DNA of 64,000 nt from Larkinella soli (GTDB lineage: Bacteria; Bacteroidota; Bacteroidia; Cytophagales; Spirosomataceae). The notes under the pieces are model-generated. The model was not told the origin of the DNA, ran no database searches, and was given only the letters and a program-made list of their open reading frames with translations. The stretch is from positions 930,001 to 994,000 of the forward strand of contig NZ_QTJY01000001.1 of the NCBI RefSeq assembly GCF_003703975.1. The letters are read 5' to 3'. A program made the position numbers and the translations under genes. This document shows, in pieces, positions 57,031 through 64,000 of this stretch; the first letter of the stretch is position 1; every line of letters starts with the position of its first letter.

Positions 57031-57675
57031 TCAGGGCTTTTGGAACACCAGCGTCAGAATGCGCGGCATCCGCGTGCGGTCGTCCTCATCGAAATACTCC
57101 CGGAGCGCCGAAAGCCGGAGGCCGTATGTTCCGGCGGCTCCGACGAAATCCGAAATATGGTGATTGAAACAGGCGACCACCTGCCGTCCTTCCTCGGTGT
57201 CGAACCGGGCTTTGGTACCCGTATACTGTTTGAAAGGGTGCAGTTCTCCGACATACACCAGGCCGCCGGGGGAAAGCACGGCCGCGACCTTCTCAAAAAC
57301 CGGAGGAAGGTATTCGATGTGTTCGAGTACCAGGCTGAACGTGACCAGGTCAAACAACCGGCCCTCGGCGAACGACCACGGCTGCCGGAGGTCGGCCTGC
57401 TGAAACTGAACGTGCGCCTGCCTGGCGGGGTCGGAAATCACCTTCTGGCGGGCGGCTTCCAGCATTTCCTGCGAAAGGTCTACCGCCAGCAGTTCACCGG
57501 TCCGGTCGGCCAGCCATACGGTATTCTTCCCGGTCCCGCAGCCGATTTCGAGACAGCGGTCGAAGGACCGGTCATCCAGGGTTTCGCGCAGGGCGAGGGC
57601 TTCAAGGTCGCGGGTGCGGTTGGCATCGGTATCGTACCGGGCGGCCCAGCGGTCATAGGCGAGTTGGGGGTTCAT
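57031..57675 (-). CDS. Class I SAM-dependent methyltransferase
   Basis: A 214-residue Rossmann methyltransferase with motif I CLEIGCGTGKNTVWLA, motif II near LLAVDLSQEML and the post-motif FDLVTFSLVLEHI. It is a small-molecule methyltransferase of the UbiE/BioC type; the substrate is unknown. No operon partner is adjacent. Confidence 0.88.
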   Translation of the reverse strand: MNPQLAYDRWAARYDTDANRTRDLEALALRETLDDRSFDRCLEIGCGTGKNTVWLADRTGELLAVDLSQEMLEAARQKVISDPARQAHVQFQQADLRQPWSFAEGRLFDLVTFSLVLEHIEYLPPVFEKVAAVLSPGGLVYVGELHPFKQYTGTKARFDTEEGRQVVACFNHHISDFVGAAGTYGLRLSALREYFDEDDRTRMPRILTLVFQKP

Positions 57676-57860
57676 CGGTAATTATCAGAAAATCAATTGC
57701 CGGCGGGCGGCCCAATATGGCTATTATCCTATCGAAATGAAGGGTTTTCCGCTGACGAAAAAGTTCTTATTCGGTAGCCTTCAGGGCTCTGAATGGCTCA
57801 CTTTTTGATATTTAAAGATAGGCATTTACCTACCGTAATTCTCCAAAGAATGCCGCCAAG

Positions 57861-58241
57861 ATGCAAAAAAAGAAAACGATTCTCATTGCCGACGATGACG
57901 CCATCATCCGACGCTTACTGACCTACCAGCTGACCCTTGCCGGATACGATGTCCTGGCGGCCCGTGACGGCAGTGAAGCCTTCAACTGGCTGCGGGACCA
58001 CCGCCGACGACCCGACCTGCTCCTGCTCGATCTCTTCATGCCGCGACAGAGCGGCCTGGAAGTCATTGAAAGTCTGAAAAGCCTGCCTTTTAAAATCCCG
58101 GTCATTCTGATGTCCGGTGCCGACCGTCCGCTGGCCCGACAGGGTCTGGCCCGCGTTCAGGTCGACGCCTTTCTGGCAAAACCCTTTTCGGTCGAAGACC
58201 TGCTCCACAGTATCGAAGAAATGCTTCAGGTTATCCATTGA
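57861..58241 (+). CDS. Single-domain response regulator
   Basis: A 126-residue receiver domain without output domain. The acidic pocket is Asp11-Asp12-Asp13, the phosphoacceptor Asp57 (LLLLDLFMP), the switch residue Ser85 (LMSGAD) and the Lys107 in LAKPF. It may relay phosphate or act by protein contact. No kinase is next to it. The region after it (58242-58588) is non-coding. Confidence 0.93.
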   Translation: MQKKKTILIADDDAIIRRLLTYQLTLAGYDVLAARDGSEAFNWLRDHRRRPDLLLLDLFMPRQSGLEVIESLKSLPFKIPVILMSGADRPLARQGLARVQVDAFLAKPFSVEDLLHSIEEMLQVIH

Positions 58242-58588
58242 ACCGCAGCGAAAATTTTAGAAAAAAAATTCACAATTCGGTAACATCTGGCATATAGTTT
58301 GTACCTATTAAAATAACTGATTATTCATACTTAAGACAGAATTGAACAGACAGCCCGGCCCTCTGAGCCGGGTATTGTTTTTTATACGGGTCCGGCGGAA
58401 TTACCTCATACCCGATTCTTTTCAGGGTTATAACCAGACAGAAAAACGACCTAATTATCAGACAAGTGTTTTGTGAATCTTCCTATCTCCCAACCGTTTG
58501 CTCAAAGGGAGGACCAGTTTATTGCCAAAGTGCCTGATTTTGAGGAAATTCGTTAGAACCAACCGGGAAGCTACTCCCATCCCCTGCG
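58242..58588. other. Intergenic region, 347 bp, with hairpin
   Basis: AT-rich sequence (58250-58350) is followed by a short GC hairpin (cccggc / gccggg, 58354-58372) with TATTGTTTTTTAT after it, which looks like a terminator for the response regulator or for a short leader transcript. No coding frame is visible before 58589. Confidence 0.5.
58354..58384 (+). terminator. Probable terminator in the 58.3 kb gap
   Basis: A 6-bp GC stem with a 7-nt loop is followed by TATTG and six T. It lies about 110 bp after the response regulator stop. Confidence 0.6.
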
Positions 58589-59059
58589 ATGAAACCGATT
58601 TCCCTTTTCTTTTCGATCCCGGCCCTGCTCCTGGTGCTCTGCGCCGGATTCCGGCCCTCCGCAGCCCCCGACATTACCGGCTCCTGGCGGATGACCGCCC
58701 ATCGGGTTTCGCCGGCCCAGAACGGGGTCGAAGACATCTATACCCACTTCAAGGATTTGTACGGCGGATGCAGCGAGGACATGGGGGTGACGCTGAATGC
58801 CGACGGCACGGTTACGATGCGGCCCGTCAAGGGGTGCCAGAACCCGTTGGGCAACGTGATCATGAAAGCGGTAGCCAGATTTATGCCCAGCGGCAAAACC
58901 ACCTGGTCGGTCAACGGCGACAAGGTGCTGATGAAAGACCATAAGGGCAACCAGCAGGAATATGACCTGATCGTGGAGGGCCAAACCATGAAATGGCTCT
59001 TCGACACGAAAGACAAAGACACCACCGTCAAACACACCGTCGAGTTTCAGAAAGAATAG
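58589..59059 (+). CDS. Exported lipocalin-like protein
   Basis: A 156-residue secreted protein with a signal peptide (IPALLLVLCAGFRPSAAP). The mature part is a beta barrel of about 125 residues beginning ITGSWRM and containing repeated strand-turn units (TLNADGTVTM; TTWSVNGDKVLM). The GSWR start and length match lipocalin-like families of Bacteroidota. Ligand unknown. It converges on the rhodanese gene. Confidence 0.8.
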   Translation: MKPISLFFSIPALLLVLCAGFRPSAAPDITGSWRMTAHRVSPAQNGVEDIYTHFKDLYGGCSEDMGVTLNADGTVTMRPVKGCQNPLGNVIMKAVARFMPSGKTTWSVNGDKVLMKDHKGNQQEYDLIVEGQTMKWLFDTKDKDTTVKHTVEFQKE

Positions 59060-59092
59060 AAGACCGCCCGGGAAATATGGGCAGCCGGGGCT

Positions 59093-59527
59093 TTACTCGC
59101 CGAGCGGATAGCCTTTGTCGATCCAGTCGGCTTTCAGGTTATTGGGGAGGTCGAGCAGCCGGTGGTTTTTGAAACCCAGCTCGTTCAGCAACCGGAAAGC
59201 CGGCCGCACATTGGGACATTTGATGAAGGGGCAGCAGCCGCAGTAGATCACGATCTGCCGGTCGCGGGATTCTTTCGCCAGCAGGCTTTTCAGTGTATCG
59301 ATATTTTCCGGCTCTTTGCCCGGACCCACTTCGAGTGAGCCTTTGATCGGCCCTGCCGGACCGACGCAGATCAGCAGCGGCTGCGGCTGGTCAGGGTGGG
59401 TGATGCGGTGGGCCAGGTCGGCGGGGGCCAGGAGCTGTTCCGGTTTCCAGGGTTCTTCCAGAATCCCCGAACCGACGACCAACCCGGAAACGAACAAAAG
59501 GGCAAAGAGAGCAAAAATCCTGTGCAT
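59093..59527 (-). CDS. Exported rhodanese-like protein with CxCCxxxxC cluster
   Basis: A 144-residue protein with an N-terminal signal or membrane helix (FALFALLFVSGLVVG) and a rhodanese-like domain. The active-site loop reads YCGCCPFIKCPN with Cys96, Cys98, Cys99 and Cys104, unusually cysteine-rich. Rhodanese domains transfer sulfur; the extra cysteines could bind metal or form a disulfide relay, but this is inference. ATG 59527 is chosen because it begins the hydrophobic signal; longer in-frame starts lack sense. Confidence 0.82.
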   Translation of the reverse strand: MHRIFALFALLFVSGLVVGSGILEEPWKPEQLLAPADLAHRITHPDQPQPLLICVGPAGPIKGSLEVGPGKEPENIDTLKSLLAKESRDRQIVIYCGCCPFIKCPNVRPAFRLLNELGFKNHRLLDLPNNLKADWIDKGYPLGE

Positions 59528-59628
59528 GGACTCAAAATATCGATCCAATGTTCCGGCGGATGACTTAGGTGCGCCGGTTTCGACCTCAAAGATAACCAAA
59601 CCGGCAGAATCTTCCACCGGAAACTGGC

Positions 59629-60012
59629 CTATAATACCAGCTGCCGGAACAGCCGGTCGAGGGTCTCGGCAGCATCGGCGCACAAACCGGGGTGGACGGC
59701 CGAGGTCTGGACGATGGTGCTGCGGTTGGCCGTCAGCCAGCGAAACCGGGCGGCCATCGGCAGCTGCCCGATCGGCCCTCCCTCCTTCCGGCCGGCACAC
59801 ACCCGCTCGAAGGCCGACAGCCGTTCCCTTACCTCGTCGAGGTCCAGTTCGGCGGTGAACGCCTGCAACCGTCCCCCGGTCAGTTCGTACCGGGTTTTCA
59901 GAAAGCCCTGCGCGGGGCAGTAGACGATCACGCCGACATTCAGAAACTCTTCCCGTTCGACGCGCGGAACCACCCGAAGGACGGCGTATTCAAATACGTG
60001 TTTCTCTGGCAT
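59629..60012 (-). CDS. DUF3037-domain protein
   Basis: A 127-residue soluble protein with the DUF3037 pattern (FEYAVLRVVPRVEREEFLNVGVI). The function of DUF3037 is not established. Its start overlaps the 3' end of the HipA-like kinase gene by 23 bp, so the two are translated together. This pairing recalls toxin-antitoxin or kinase-partner genes, but no direct evidence is in the sequence. ATG 60012 (MPEKHVFEYA) is preferred to an ATG 18 bases upstream. Confidence 0.88.
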   Translation of the reverse strand: MPEKHVFEYAVLRVVPRVEREEFLNVGVIVYCPAQGFLKTRYELTGGRLQAFTAELDLDEVRERLSAFERVCAGRKEGGPIGQLPMAARFRWLTANRSTIVQTSAVHPGLCADAAETLDRLFRQLVL

Positions 60013-60787
60013 GCTGCGCTTCCCTGACAAAAATTTCTGAATGGGCCAAACGGGTTTCTAGGAACCCGATATATACCTGTCGCTGCTCCTCCACGGTCAT
60101 CAACCCCGCTTCGTCGGCCAGCCATTCGTCCGGGACCAGCCCGACGATCCGGCGGATGTGTTCGGGCGTCAGCAGGGCGCGGAAGGCCGCATCGGCCGCC
60201 GGCAGTTCGGTGGCCCGGGGCAGCAGCACATGGTCCTTCACCTGGACAAAAGGCCGCACGGCCTGTTCCGGCCACGGCTGGCCGGAATGGTGGAAGTAGA
60301 GCGAAGCGCCGTGGTCGATGAGCCAGAGCTCCCGGTGCCACATGAGCATGTTCGTGTTGCGGGCCGTCCGGTCGACATTGGTCAGGTAACAGTCCAGCCA
60401 AACGATCCGGGAGGCCAGGTCGGCGTCGACGGCGTTCACCACGGGGTCGAATGTAACGGCGCCGGAGAGATAGTGCAGGCCGAGGTTCTGTCCGACGCTG
60501 GCCCGCAGGAGGTCCTGAATCTCCTCGTCCGGCTCCAGGCGGCTGAACACCGGGTCGAGATGGGCAAAAACGATTTCCGGAACCCGTAAACCCAGCGTCC
60601 GGGCCATTTCGCCCGCGATGAGTTCGGCGATGAGCGCCTTGACCCCCTGCCCCGCGCCCCGGAACTTCAGCACGTACAGGAAGCCGTCGTCGGCTTCGAC
60701 GATGGCCGGCAGGGAGCCGCCTTCGCGCAGGGGGGTGACGTAGCGCGTCACCTGAACGGTTCTTATTTGGGGTTCGCTGTTGGGCAC
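59990..60787 (-). CDS. HipA-like kinase-family protein
   Basis: A 265-residue protein of the HipA-like kinase family. The family N-terminus RTVQVTRYVTPLREGGSLP leads into FLYVLKFRG, whose Lys would bind ATP. Later parts resemble the catalytic and metal motifs: LDCYLTNVDRTARNTNM (Asp, Asn, Arg) and LWLIDHG as the DFG-like element. HipA kinases phosphorylate translation factors and induce persistence, and this small version may do likewise. GTG 60787 is chosen; an in-frame ATG at 60892 would include the inverted repeat at 60819. Confidence 0.85.
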   Translation of the reverse strand: MPNSEPQIRTVQVTRYVTPLREGGSLPAIVEADDGFLYVLKFRGAGQGVKALIAELIAGEMARTLGLRVPEIVFAHLDPVFSRLEPDEEIQDLLRASVGQNLGLHYLSGAVTFDPVVNAVDADLASRIVWLDCYLTNVDRTARNTNMLMWHRELWLIDHGASLYFHHSGQPWPEQAVRPFVQVKDHVLLPRATELPAADAAFRALLTPEHIRRIVGLVPDEWLADEAGLMTVEEQRQVYIGFLETRLAHSEIFVREAQHARETRI

Positions 60788-60818
60788 TGAGCAGGGATTC
60801 GGAAGGGTCGTTTTCTGG

Positions 60819-60859
60819 CGTTTCCGGCCGAACCGAAACGCTCGGTTCGGCCGGAAACG
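60819..60859. repeat. Perfect 18-bp inverted repeat
   Basis: Arms cgtttccggccgaaccga (60819-60836) and the complement (60842-60859) with a 5-nt loop lie between the GAPDH stop and the HipA-like start. No T-run follows on either side, so it may act as an operator or an mRNA structure more than as a simple terminator. Confidence 0.85.
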
Positions 60860-60921
60860 GCCCGAAAGTAGATCAAAAAAACGAGAAGACATAAACCTCC
60901 CTGCCGGGGAGGGCGGCCGGT

Positions 60922-61923
60922 TCAGATACGTCCGGCCAGATAGGCCGCCACTTCGGCCAGGCGGACCGAGAAGCCCCATTCGTTGTCGTACCAGGAGGCA
61001 ATTGACAGCAGCTGGCCCTGTTTGGCGGTCAGCGGCAGGTCGATCAGGGCGGTATGCGGGTCGCCGACGATGCGGCAGGAAGCCCACTCACCCTCCAGCA
61101 CGTCCATGACGCCTTTCAGCGGCCCCTCGGCAGCGGCCTTCCGGAACGCATCCCTGACCTCCTCAACGGTGCAGTCCTTTTCGGTGATCAGGTTCAGTTC
61201 GGCGATGCTGCCCGTCCGGGTCGGCACGCGGTAGGCTTTTCCGGTGATTTTCAGGTCGGGCCAGATGAACTGAAGCGCCCGGGCCGCCCCCGACGAAGAC
61301 GGGATGATGTTCTCGGCCGCAGCCCAGGAATCCCGCCGGTCTTTCATTGGCTGGTCGGTCAGCGACTGCGAGTTCGTATAGGAGTGGACGGTAGAAAAAA
61401 GACCGTACTGGATCCCGAAATTTTCGAGGATGACCTTGACGGGCGCGGCCAGGGCGTTGGTCGTACAGCTGGCCATGCTGATGATCTTATGCTGCCCCGG
61501 GTCGAAAGTTTCAAGGTTGATGCCTTTCAGGAGGACGGCGTCGCAGTCGTCCAGGGATTTGCTGGGGGCGCTGACGAGCACGTGCTTCGCTCCCCGGTCG
61601 AGGTGGGCCTGAGCGCCGGCGCGGGTGGTGGCCCGGCCCGTACAGTCGACGACGAGGTCGACCCCTAATGCGCCCCAGTCGGGTACCTCCTTCGCGGAAT
61701 TCAGGTAGCGGATTTCGCGGTCACCGACTTTGATCACCCCTTCGCTGCCGGAAACCGGCTCATGCCAGCGTCCGTAGTTGGTATCGACCGCAAAAAGGGC
61801 CGCCAGGGTAGGTTCGTCTTTGATGTCGGAGATGGAGAAGGGAGCGAAGAGGTTCTGCCCGAGGGCGACCCGAAGAAATTGCCGCCCGATGCGACCGAAT
61901 CCATACAAGGCAATCGTTTTCAT
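60922..61923 (-). CDS. Glyceraldehyde-3-phosphate dehydrogenase-like protein, divergent paralogue
   Basis: A 333-residue GAPDH. The Rossmann loop is YGFGRIGR (residues 7-14), Cys153 is in SCTTN and the partner His180 is in STVHSYTN. The usual second cysteine of SCTTNC is Ala157. An Asp after the second strand (SISDIKDEP) supports NAD. It catalyses oxidation and phosphorylation of G3P, or a related aldehyde. The variation suggests a specialised copy. ATG 61923 is preferred over an ATG nine codons upstream. It stands alone, 134 bp before the HipA-like gene. Confidence 0.92.
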   Translation of the reverse strand: MKTIALYGFGRIGRQFLRVALGQNLFAPFSISDIKDEPTLAALFAVDTNYGRWHEPVSGSEGVIKVGDREIRYLNSAKEVPDWGALGVDLVVDCTGRATTRAGAQAHLDRGAKHVLVSAPSKSLDDCDAVLLKGINLETFDPGQHKIISMASCTTNALAAPVKVILENFGIQYGLFSTVHSYTNSQSLTDQPMKDRRDSWAAAENIIPSSSGAARALQFIWPDLKITGKAYRVPTRTGSIAELNLITEKDCTVEEVRDAFRKAAAEGPLKGVMDVLEGEWASCRIVGDPHTALIDLPLTAKQGQLLSIASWYDNEWGFSVRLAEVAAYLAGRI

Positions 61924-62609
61924 GAAATACGGGGTTAAAATTGGTTGCAATTACCCTCGTAACCCCATCCCACCCCGAAATGCTCCCCAACCCGCCCGAC
62001 TTCACGATTTTTTTATTGTGGGGCCGGGAAGGGGCGGTCATTCGCCGGATGTTTGTTTTCTTCTTTCGGCTCACCTGCTTTTGAACCGCGAAGTTTAGTG
62101 TTTTTTCTGTCAGAGTCTTTCAGACTACAACCAAAGGACGGCCGGCAAAGGGTGCAAGTCCTTAGTCTGTCTATGCTCTGAGCAGAAGCTGAACATCGCA
62201 GTGACCGGGCAATCTTATCTTCATGCCTTTGGTTATGCCAAGTTCAGAAAACGCTCCCGAACACTTCCCAAAAGAGCCGTCCTCAGATTCTGATTCCTCA
62301 CCTTCTGGAAAATTTATACCAGCAAATGCAAGGGTGCCGACCAACAAGCAGCTTCACCATCCACGATGCTTTCGAATCGAATCCCGGCACATGGAACCAA
62401 CGCTTTCCGCTGGTGAACCAACTTTATCTTTTCCTGTCGGGCGAAGCCTCTGGAAAAAGATTTCACGCGTAGGCGTTATTCCATTGACTTCTTTACCGGA
62501 TTTCTATGATCGAAAAACAGAGTAGATAAACCTTGCTCATGTTGCTTTACAGGAAACTGAGCTACGGGCCCTGCAAAATCTGCTATTGACGGAACAATTC
62601 CCTAACTTC
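61924..62609. other. Intergenic region, 686 bp, lower GC, with a structured segment
   Basis: This stretch is lower in GC than its surroundings. A nested stem lies at 62121-62169 (cagact...agtctg enclosing aaggac...gtcctt). A 100-codon open frame at 62223-62525 is present, but has no recognisable domain and weak coding character. The gene at 62610 may begin earlier in a non-ATG frame, because the upstream frame reads ALQETELRALQNLL without stop. Confidence 0.5.
62121..62169. repeat. Nested inverted repeat, possible structured RNA
   Basis: Outer arms 62121-62126 and 62164-62169, inner arms 62134-62139 and 62158-62163, with an 18-nt loop between the inner arms. Confidence 0.55.
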
Positions 62610-62840
62610 ATGAAAATAAAACCTTTAACCAGTTCATGGGCTATGGAAGACGCACGGAATGATGAACAGATCAAAATGTTACAGGATCTTCAGCGAAAAC
62701 TTTCTGCCGCGCTGGATGACCTGAAAAAGATTAAAGCGAAATTAGGTATCGATCTGCCGGGTGGCGGAGGAACCGGCGGAGGTGGAACCGGCGGGGGGAC
62801 CGGCGGTGGAGGATTTGATCCGAAAAATCCGCCGAAGTAA
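62610..62840 (+). CDS. Small protein with coiled-coil-like segment and Gly-rich tail
   Basis: A 76-residue protein. Residues 1-45 are helical and charged (NDEQIKMLQDLQRKLSAALD), followed by a glycine/threonine repeat of GGGGT units and a tail FDPKNPPK. It has no signal peptide. The family is not recognised. The frame is open upstream to about 62526 without an ATG. A perfect bidirectional terminator follows. Confidence 0.55.
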   Translation: MKIKPLTSSWAMEDARNDEQIKMLQDLQRKLSAALDDLKKIKAKLGIDLPGGGGTGGGGTGGGTGGGGFDPKNPPK

Positions 62841-62855
62841 ATTAATCTCTTATTC

Positions 62856-62898
62856 AACAATTAAAAAAGGCCGTTCAAAACGGCCTTTTTTAATTGTT
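62856..62898. terminator. Bidirectional terminator
   Basis: Perfect 20-bp arms (62856-62875 and 62879-62898) with a 3-nt loop, T-rich on both sides, between two convergent genes. Confidence 0.9.
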
Positions 62899-62911
62899 CC
62901 TGTACAGCGGT

Positions 62912-63994
62912 TTACCGGGGCCCCTGGAGGATCGTGGCAGTGTTCTGGTTACCGGTCTGACCGATCCGCAGGCTGTTTCCGTCGCTGAGCTGGGAAAGCT
63001 GAAGGGTATTGCCGGAGCCGTACTGGAGCGCCGGGGACGCATAGTTGGTTTCCAGTCCCATCAGCCGGTTGCCGTTGCCTTCCTGCACGATCTGGGCGGT
63101 GTGATCACTTCCGGCCTGCACCAGCGACCCCTGGTTGCCGGTGCCGGTCTGGGTCATCGAAGACTGGTTGTCTCCTCCGCTCTGGGTCAGTTGTCCGATG
63201 TTGTCGCTCCCTGTCTGAACGAGAGAGATCCGGTTGTTGCTGCCGTAAAAGGAAGCCGCAAACCCGGTATTTCGGTCGCCGGACTGCGTGAGCGATACCC
63301 GGTTGTCGTTTCCGTTATCGTTCAGCGCACTGCCCGAATTATCGCTGCCCGTCTGGAGGAGCGACACCTCGTTGCTGCTGCCCTGGTGGGAGCGCGAATA
63401 CCCGGTATTGCGGTCGCCGGCCTGTGTGAGCGTCACCTGGTTGTTGTCGCCGTAGTAATAAGCCGAAGCATCGGCCAGATTGCCATCTCCCTCCTGCACC
63501 ACCGTCACCTTGCTGTTCGTCGAAAACCGGACCCAGACCGAGGCCGTGTTGGCGTTGCCGGTCTGGTCGACGGCCACCTGATTGCCGGTTGCACCGTAGT
63601 CAAGGAAACCGGAGGTGAAGTTGCCGTTCCCGGTCTGGCGGATGCTGGCTTCATTTTCGGCCGTGTTCCCGAACGCCAGATTGACGCCGTTGCCGTTGCC
63701 CGAGGTCGTAACGGAGCCGGTATTGCGGAGCCCGCTCTGAATAAAAGAAACCGAGTTTTCGTCGCCGGTGACGTCGATGGCCCCCGTATGCCCGGTTCCG
63801 GTTTGTACAATCTGGCTTCCGGACTCATTGTTCCGGTTGCCGGTCTGGCTCAGCGTCAGCGTGTTGCCGCTCCCCGACTGTATGACGGGCGCCTGGTTGC
63901 CATTGCCGGACTGGCTGACCGAAAGCGTATTCGACTGGGCCTGCACCGAAGCGAAGGAGGCCGCGGCCAGGGCGGTAAGGATCATTTTTTTCAT
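62912..63994 (-). CDS. Curlin-repeat secreted protein (curli-like amyloid subunit)
   Basis: A 360-residue secreted protein with a signal peptide (ALAAASFASVQAQ). It consists almost wholly of about 14-16 curlin-type repeats of the form S-x-Q-x-G-x2-N, with regular Gln, Gly and Asn positions (VSQSGNGNQ, LSQTGNRNN, LVQTGSDN). The repeats form stacked beta strands in functional amyloids of biofilms. CsgA/CsgB of E. coli have five repeats, so this is a long version. No CsgE, CsgF or CsgG gene is in the window; they may lie beyond the right edge. A start is visible at 63994. Confidence 0.88.
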   Translation of the reverse strand: MKKMILTALAAASFASVQAQSNTLSVSQSGNGNQAPVIQSGSGNTLTLSQTGNRNNESGSQIVQTGTGHTGAIDVTGDENSVSFIQSGLRNTGSVTTSGNGNGVNLAFGNTAENEASIRQTGNGNFTSGFLDYGATGNQVAVDQTGNANTASVWVRFSTNSKVTVVQEGDGNLADASAYYYGDNNQVTLTQAGDRNTGYSRSHQGSSNEVSLLQTGSDNSGSALNDNGNDNRVSLTQSGDRNTGFAASFYGSNNRISLVQTGSDNIGQLTQSGGDNQSSMTQTGTGNQGSLVQAGSDHTAQIVQEGNGNRLMGLETNYASPALQYGSGNTLQLSQLSDGNSLRIGQTGNQNTATILQGPR

Positions 63995-64000
63995 GATCGA

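Noticed and set aside
62223-62525. A 100-codon open frame in the low-GC gap
   Set aside because: No domain, odd composition (Ser/Pro-rich), no promoter or partner. It is noted in the gap description only.
62600-62840. The GGGGT repeats as a CRISPR-like or minisatellite array
   Set aside because: The repeats are within a coding frame, only a few units long, and have no spacers.

Overview
The window is a chromosomal segment of a GC-rich (roughly 60% G+C by eye) member of the Bacteroidota, most likely Cytophagales of the Spirosoma/Larkinella type. This placement is inference. It rests on a SusC/SusD pair, a fused isobutyryl-CoA mutase, a split transketolase, Bacteroidota-type -7 boxes (TAnnTTTG) before several genes, the lack of purine-rich ribosome binding sites, and a curlin-repeat protein. 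I see no tRNA, rRNA, CRISPR array, prophage or intact insertion sequence.

Layout. 1-6.3 kb: mutS (cut by the left edge), a TrmH-type RNA methyltransferase, a histone-H1-like Lys/Ala/Pro-rich protein, a sensor histidine kinase and a GlxA-type regulator. 6.4-13.2 kb: a three-gene minus-strand operon (ketose-3-epimerase-like protein, Gfo/Idh/MocA oxidoreductase, and a 1261-residue ThuA/beta-propeller/azurin-like fusion) with a divergent AraC regulator. 13.2-30.4 kb: mostly housekeeping genes. These include an alpha/beta hydrolase, DinB-like protein, radical SAM protein, LolD-like ATPase, sucC, M48 and M23 peptidases, a FAH-family hydrolase, Bcp, split transketolase, an ECF sigma factor with a putative anti-sigma and a Spy-like protein, an HD protein, and a large membrane/HEAT/cNMP protein. 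30.5-42 kb: icmF, a SusCD operon, a DUF2267 protein and a GH63-like glycosidase. 42-44.7 kb: a methyltransferase and a second epimerase-ThuA operon. 45.9-55.1 kb: an eight-gene minus-strand sugar oxidation operon (aldo/keto reductase, zinc alcohol dehydrogenase, epimerase, mutarotase, PVC-type cytochrome c dehydrogenase, exported epimerase-like protein, SDR, MFS transporter), preceded by an AraC regulator. 56-64 kb: a membrane cupin, methyltransferase, response regulator, rhodanese, a DUF3037/HipA-like kinase pair, a divergent GAPDH, a low-GC stretch with a nested stem, and a curlin-repeat protein.

The theme is sugar catabolism by oxidoreduction and epimerisation. Four AP-endonuclease-fold isomerases, two ThuA modules, two PVC-type propeller dehydrogenases (one ending in a copper domain, one in cytochrome c), one Gfo/Idh and several NAD(P) dehydrogenases lie in three separate loci. 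The most unusual items are the ThuA-propeller-azurin fusion, the Gfo/Idh protein lacking the EKP lysine, a predicted small RNA at about 16.8 kb, and the overlapping DUF3037/HipA-like pair.
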